Below are positions 5,176 to 7,282 of a stretch of 7,282 nucleotides of DNA, one piece after another; the first letter of the stretch is position 1; each line of letters starts with the position of its first letter. Made by a program: the position numbers and the translations under genes. The DNA comes from an uncultured Bacillota bacterium (lineage in GTDB: Bacteria; Bacillota_I; Bacilli_A; RF39; UBA660): the NCBI GenBank assembly GCA_947179265.1, contig CAMXBB010000071.1, forward strand, positions 1 to 7,282, in the 5' to 3' direction. The notes under the pieces are model-generated. The model saw only the letters and a program-made list of their open reading frames with translations, ran no database searches and was not told the DNA's origin.

Positions 5176-6334
5176 TTTTGCCTCCCAAATATTCCTTAAA
5201 GTTTATCTTTGATGGACATATATATGTACATAATCCACAATTGATACATTTACTTCTATCAGCTTTTTTATGTTCTTTAAGATATTTAGGATTTAATCCA
5301 ACTGGGCACTTACTATTACATAAACCACAATTGATACACTTCTTTTCTGATGATGGATCTTTAGTATTTAAAAATATACTTTTAGTATCTTCTGTTATAA
5401 CATTATTAAGTGTTGTTAAAGTCTTACCTGCAACCAAGCCATTTACTACAACGTAGTACTTATTATTAGTTATCGTACAACAATTTTTAATTAAATCGGA
5501 CATTGAAGTACCAATCTTAACATTAACTACTTTAGGCGCATCTATAGCATCACCTGCTAAAGTAACCAATTTCTCAAAGATAGCTCTTTTTCTCTTTAAA
5601 ACCATATAGATATTATATACATCTTGAATAGTTAGATATGTATAACCAGCAGAAATCGCCTTTTTAGATAAAACATTTTTAATCAAAATATCTTTAAATC
5701 CAATCGGATATATATCTGGAACCAATTTTAACGTTATATTTGGATAAGTTCCAACATTATTAGTAAGATTCATAACATTCTCACTATCATTATTATTAAT
5801 CGCAAGTATAGTATTCTCTACACCCAATATTGTTGCTAAAGCATCGATTGTTTCTAATATCTTAGAACTATAGGTATTGATGATAAAAGAAAATGTATAT
5901 TCAAAAGGATCACGATCAATACCATTAATAAGTAAAGTTTTTCCCTTTAGATTAATAGGTCTAGAACATGCTCCAAAACTCTCGATTAATTCTAAAAATT
6001 CTTCTTTGGAATATTCATTAATATATTTTACTACCCCAGTTCTTTTTTTTAGTTTTTCTTTAAAATCATTTTCAATAACGATACATTCTGTATCTTCGTT
6101 GTTTAATTTCATCGAATCCGTTTTACCAACAATCTCTCCACTAATAGGACTATAGATAAAACGATTATTATGCTTCATTAATTTTTCGCCTTTATATACC
6201 TTTTTCTTTGATTTTACTTCCATTTCATAATCACTTTTTACTGGTATATAAAGAAAATCAGGATTCAAAAAATCAATTACTTCTGTTGGTTTTAATCTCC
6301 TAGCATCACCTTTGATCGAAACCATATTGTTCAT
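5168..6334 (-). CDS. rnfC: RnfC-like iron-sulfur subunit lacking the canonical NADH/FMN loop
   Basis: RnfC is the peripheral NADH-oxidising subunit of the Rnf complex, with FMN and two [4Fe-4S] clusters. The 388-aa product has the family layout. An N-terminal barrel-sandwich region ends in YSPISGEIVG (61-70). Next comes a Rossmann-like domain with KTLLINGIDRDPFEYTF (132-148), a YPIGFKD segment (209-215) in place of YPQGGEK, and VVNGLVAG (296-303) near the usual GGPMMG. Two ferredoxin motifs close the protein: C333-x2-C336-x2-C339-x3-C343-P and C363-x2-C366-x2-C369-x3-C373-P. The Gly-rich G-x-G-G-A-G-F-P loop expected near residue 120 is replaced by FGACSRPINL, and the N-G-A-E-C-E-P motif by NGIDRDP. 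NADH/FMN use is therefore doubtful, while the clusters look intact. The ATG at 6334 is chosen over an in-frame GTG at 6343 that overlaps the ribosome-binding site. It follows nfo by 14 bases and overlaps rnfD. Confidence 0.9.
   Translation of the reverse strand: MNNMVSIKGDARRLKPTEVIDFLNPDFLYIPVKSDYEMEVKSKKKVYKGEKLMKHNNRFIYSPISGEIVGKTDSMKLNNEDTECIVIENDFKEKLKKRTGVVKYINEYSKEEFLELIESFGACSRPINLKGKTLLINGIDRDPFEYTFSFIINTYSSKILETIDALATILGVENTILAINNNDSENVMNLTNNVGTYPNITLKLVPDIYPIGFKDILIKNVLSKKAISAGYTYLTIQDVYNIYMVLKRKRAIFEKLVTLAGDAIDAPKVVNVKIGTSMSDLIKNCCTITNNKYYVVVNGLVAGKTLTTLNNVITEDTKSIFLNTKDPSSEKKCINCGLCNSKCPVGLNPKYLKEHKKADRSKCINCGLCTYICPSKINFKEYLGGKNE
5181..5186 (-). promoter_or_regulatory. Ribosome-binding site of rnfD, inside the rnfC coding region
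   Basis: GGGAGG on the minus strand lies five bases upstream of the rnfD ATG. It is formed by the Leu-Gly-Gly codons near the rnfC C-terminus. Together with the 8-base ATGAATAG overlap this supports coupled, near-stoichiometric synthesis of the two subunits. Confidence 0.75.
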
Positions 6335-6338
6335 AAGT

Positions 6339-6350
6339 ATCACTACCTTT
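6339..6350 (-). promoter_or_regulatory. Ribosome-binding site that sets the rnfC start
   Basis: The minus-strand sequence AAAGGTAGTGAT resembles the anti-anti-SD consensus AAAGGAGGTGAT. Its GTG (6343-6341) is in frame with rnfC but lies within the site itself, so the ATG at 6334, four bases after it, is the sensible start. The same spacing is seen at nfo, ftsW and the SpoIIM-like gene. Confidence 0.6.
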
Positions 6351-7236
6351 ACTTATTCTCTATTATATCATTGATAAGATTCTCATTAAATTTTCTTTCT
6401 CTAATCATTGCAATTTCATGCTTATATGGTGGTAATTCCTTATCAATATATGGTGTTTCCAATATTTTAGGAACACTAGCCAATCTTTCGTTATATATAA
6501 CATTAATTAGATTATCAAAACCGATTGTACCAAAACCAATATTTTCATGACGGTCCTTTTTACTACCTAGAGGATTTTTAGAATCATTTACATGAACACA
6601 TCCAATCTTGTTTATACCGATTTCTCTATCAAATTCATCTAAGTACTCATTAAATTTAGAAATATCTACTCCCGAATCATTTAAATGACATGTATCTAAA
6701 CAGACTCCAACCTTATCTTTAAGTTCGATATGATCAATAATATATTTAATTTCTCCAATATTGATTCCTAGTTCTGTACCTTTACCAGCCATTGTCTCTA
6801 AAAGAATTACAATATCATCATCAGGCATTAGTATCTTATTTAATGCATAAACAATATTATCGATAGCTTCGTCCCTATTAATGCTTGTTGCACTTCCAGG
6901 ATGTAAAACCATGTATCTAACACCTAAAGTAATACATCTTTCGATCTCTTGTCTTAAGAAATTCATAGCAAATTGATACTTTTCAAGATCTAAATTATTG
7001 GCAAGATTTACAATATATGGAGCATGGCATATAACATGAAGTAAATCCATGTTATTATCCTTCATCAAAGATAATGCATCTACCGTAATTAAATCATTTA
7101 TTTCTCCTCTTTTAGTATTTTGAGGAGCTCCTGTATAAAACATGAAAGCATTAGAACCATATGATAAAGCTTCTTTAACACTTCCAAGTAATTGTGTGTC
7201 ATTCTTATATGAAACATGACTTCCTATTATTAACAT
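6349..7236 (-). CDS. nfo: Endonuclease IV (AP endonuclease, xylose-isomerase-like TIM barrel)
   Basis: Endonuclease IV cleaves DNA 5' to abasic sites and removes 3' blocking groups in base excision repair, using three metal ions. The 295-aa product is full length and colinear with the family. All nine metal ligands of the E. coli enzyme have a counterpart: His71 (in CHAPY), His112 (LHPGS), Glu147 (LLETMAGKGTELG), Asp181 and His184 (LDTCHLNDSG), His215 (VHVNDSKNPLGSKKDRHENIG), Asp228 and His230 in the same stretch, and Glu260 (ILETPY). The ATG at 7236 is chosen because AGGTGA (7241-7246) lies four bases upstream; an in-frame GTG at 7251 precedes that site. It is first in a probable operon with rnfC and rnfD and has its own extended -10 promoter. 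No signal peptide or membrane span is present. Confidence 0.97.
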   Translation of the reverse strand: MLIIGSHVSYKNDTQLLGSVKEALSYGSNAFMFYTGAPQNTKRGEINDLITVDALSLMKDNNMDLLHVICHAPYIVNLANNLDLEKYQFAMNFLRQEIERCITLGVRYMVLHPGSATSINRDEAIDNIVYALNKILMPDDDIVILLETMAGKGTELGINIGEIKYIIDHIELKDKVGVCLDTCHLNDSGVDISKFNEYLDEFDREIGINKIGCVHVNDSKNPLGSKKDRHENIGFGTIGFDNLINVIYNERLASVPKILETPYIDKELPPYKHEIAMIRERKFNENLINDIIENK

Positions 7237-7253
7237 ATAATCACCTAACACTA

Positions 7254-7262
7254 ATTATAGCA
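7254..7262 (-). promoter_or_regulatory. Extended -10 promoter of nfo-rnfC-rnfD
   Basis: TGCTATAAT on the minus strand is a perfect extended -10 element. A -35 at 17 bases would be TTTTTT (7282-7277), a poor match, which fits extended -10 promoters. The predicted start near 7247 falls one base before the AGGTGA site of nfo, giving a leader of about 11 nt. Confidence 0.65.
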
Positions 7263-7282
7263 TTTTTGACCAACAAAAAAAA

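Noticed and set aside
5235..5338. Near-identical direct repeat of about 20 bases (one mismatch) at about 5229-5248 and 5319-5338
   Set aside because: It is the same codon choice for the two ferredoxin motifs (C-I-N-C-G-L-C) of RnfC, not a mobile or regulatory repeat. At most it reflects the ancestral duplication of the motif.
4853..5456. Two plus-strand open frames opposite rnfD and rnfC (4853-5212 and 5139-5456)
   Set aside because: They are antisense to well-supported RnfD and RnfC, have no family resemblance, and their only support is the AT-rich lack of stops.
5877..6155. Plus-strand 92-codon open frame opposite rnfC
   Set aside because: It lies wholly inside rnfC on the other strand, with no convincing ribosome-binding site and no recognisable protein features.
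7275..7282. A-run at the right edge, possibly the T-tract of an intrinsic terminator for a gene beyond the window
   Set aside because: The hairpin that would precede it on the minus strand lies outside the window, so a terminator cannot be supported.

Overview
The window is a 7.3 kb stretch of compact, strongly AT-rich bacterial chromosome (roughly 30% G+C by eye). It has good Shine-Dalgarno sites, a standard-looking code (the few tryptophans are TGG) and low-GC Gram-positive gene families. The gene content (SEDS cell-wall polymerase, SpoIIM-like membrane protein, RnfC/RnfD, endonuclease IV), the extreme AT bias, the short intergenic gaps and the scarcity of tryptophan suggest an anaerobic, reduced-genome Bacilli or Mollicutes-related lineage such as RF39, Erysipelotrichales or Acholeplasma relatives. 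That placement is an inference, not a demonstration. No tRNA, rRNA, CRISPR array, insertion sequence or attachment site is visible, and no gene-free stretch reaches 300 bases.

Layout, left to right: (1) 1-257, minus: the first 85 codons of a SpoIIM-like membrane protein, running off the left edge. (2) 334-534, plus: a 66-aa Lys-rich single-span membrane protein, divergent from (1). (3) A hairpin terminator at 550-573 between convergent genes. (4) 572-979, minus: a 135-aa soluble protein of unknown family with its own extended -10 promoter. (5) 1063-1605, minus: frr, ribosome recycling factor, with a near-consensus promoter and a terminator overlapping its stop codon. (6) 1644-3005, minus: a 453-aa acidic protein with a C-terminal membrane anchor and unknown function. 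(7) 3008-4165, minus: FtsW/RodA-family (SEDS) glycosyltransferase. (8) A terminator at 4192-4219. (9) 4261-5175 RnfD-like, 5168-6334 RnfC-like and 6349-7236 nfo (endonuclease IV), all minus.

Transcription units implied by spacing, promoters and terminators are nfo-rnfC-rnfD; ftsW-unknown 453 aa-(frr), with frr also having its own promoter; the 135-aa gene alone; the 66-aa gene alone; and the SpoIIM-like gene leading out of the window.

The most unusual biology is the nfo-rnfC-rnfD unit. It carries only two of the six Rnf subunits and ends at a terminator. Its RnfC keeps both [4Fe-4S] motifs but has lost the Gly-rich FMN/NADH loop and the downstream ECEP-type motif, and its RnfD has a changed flavin-attachment region. 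This could be a repurposed membrane redox module. The second notable signal is regulatory: five of the six promoters proposed here place the -10 box only 6-7 bases upstream of the Shine-Dalgarno sequence, predicting 5' leaders of about 10-14 nt that begin at the ribosome-binding site.
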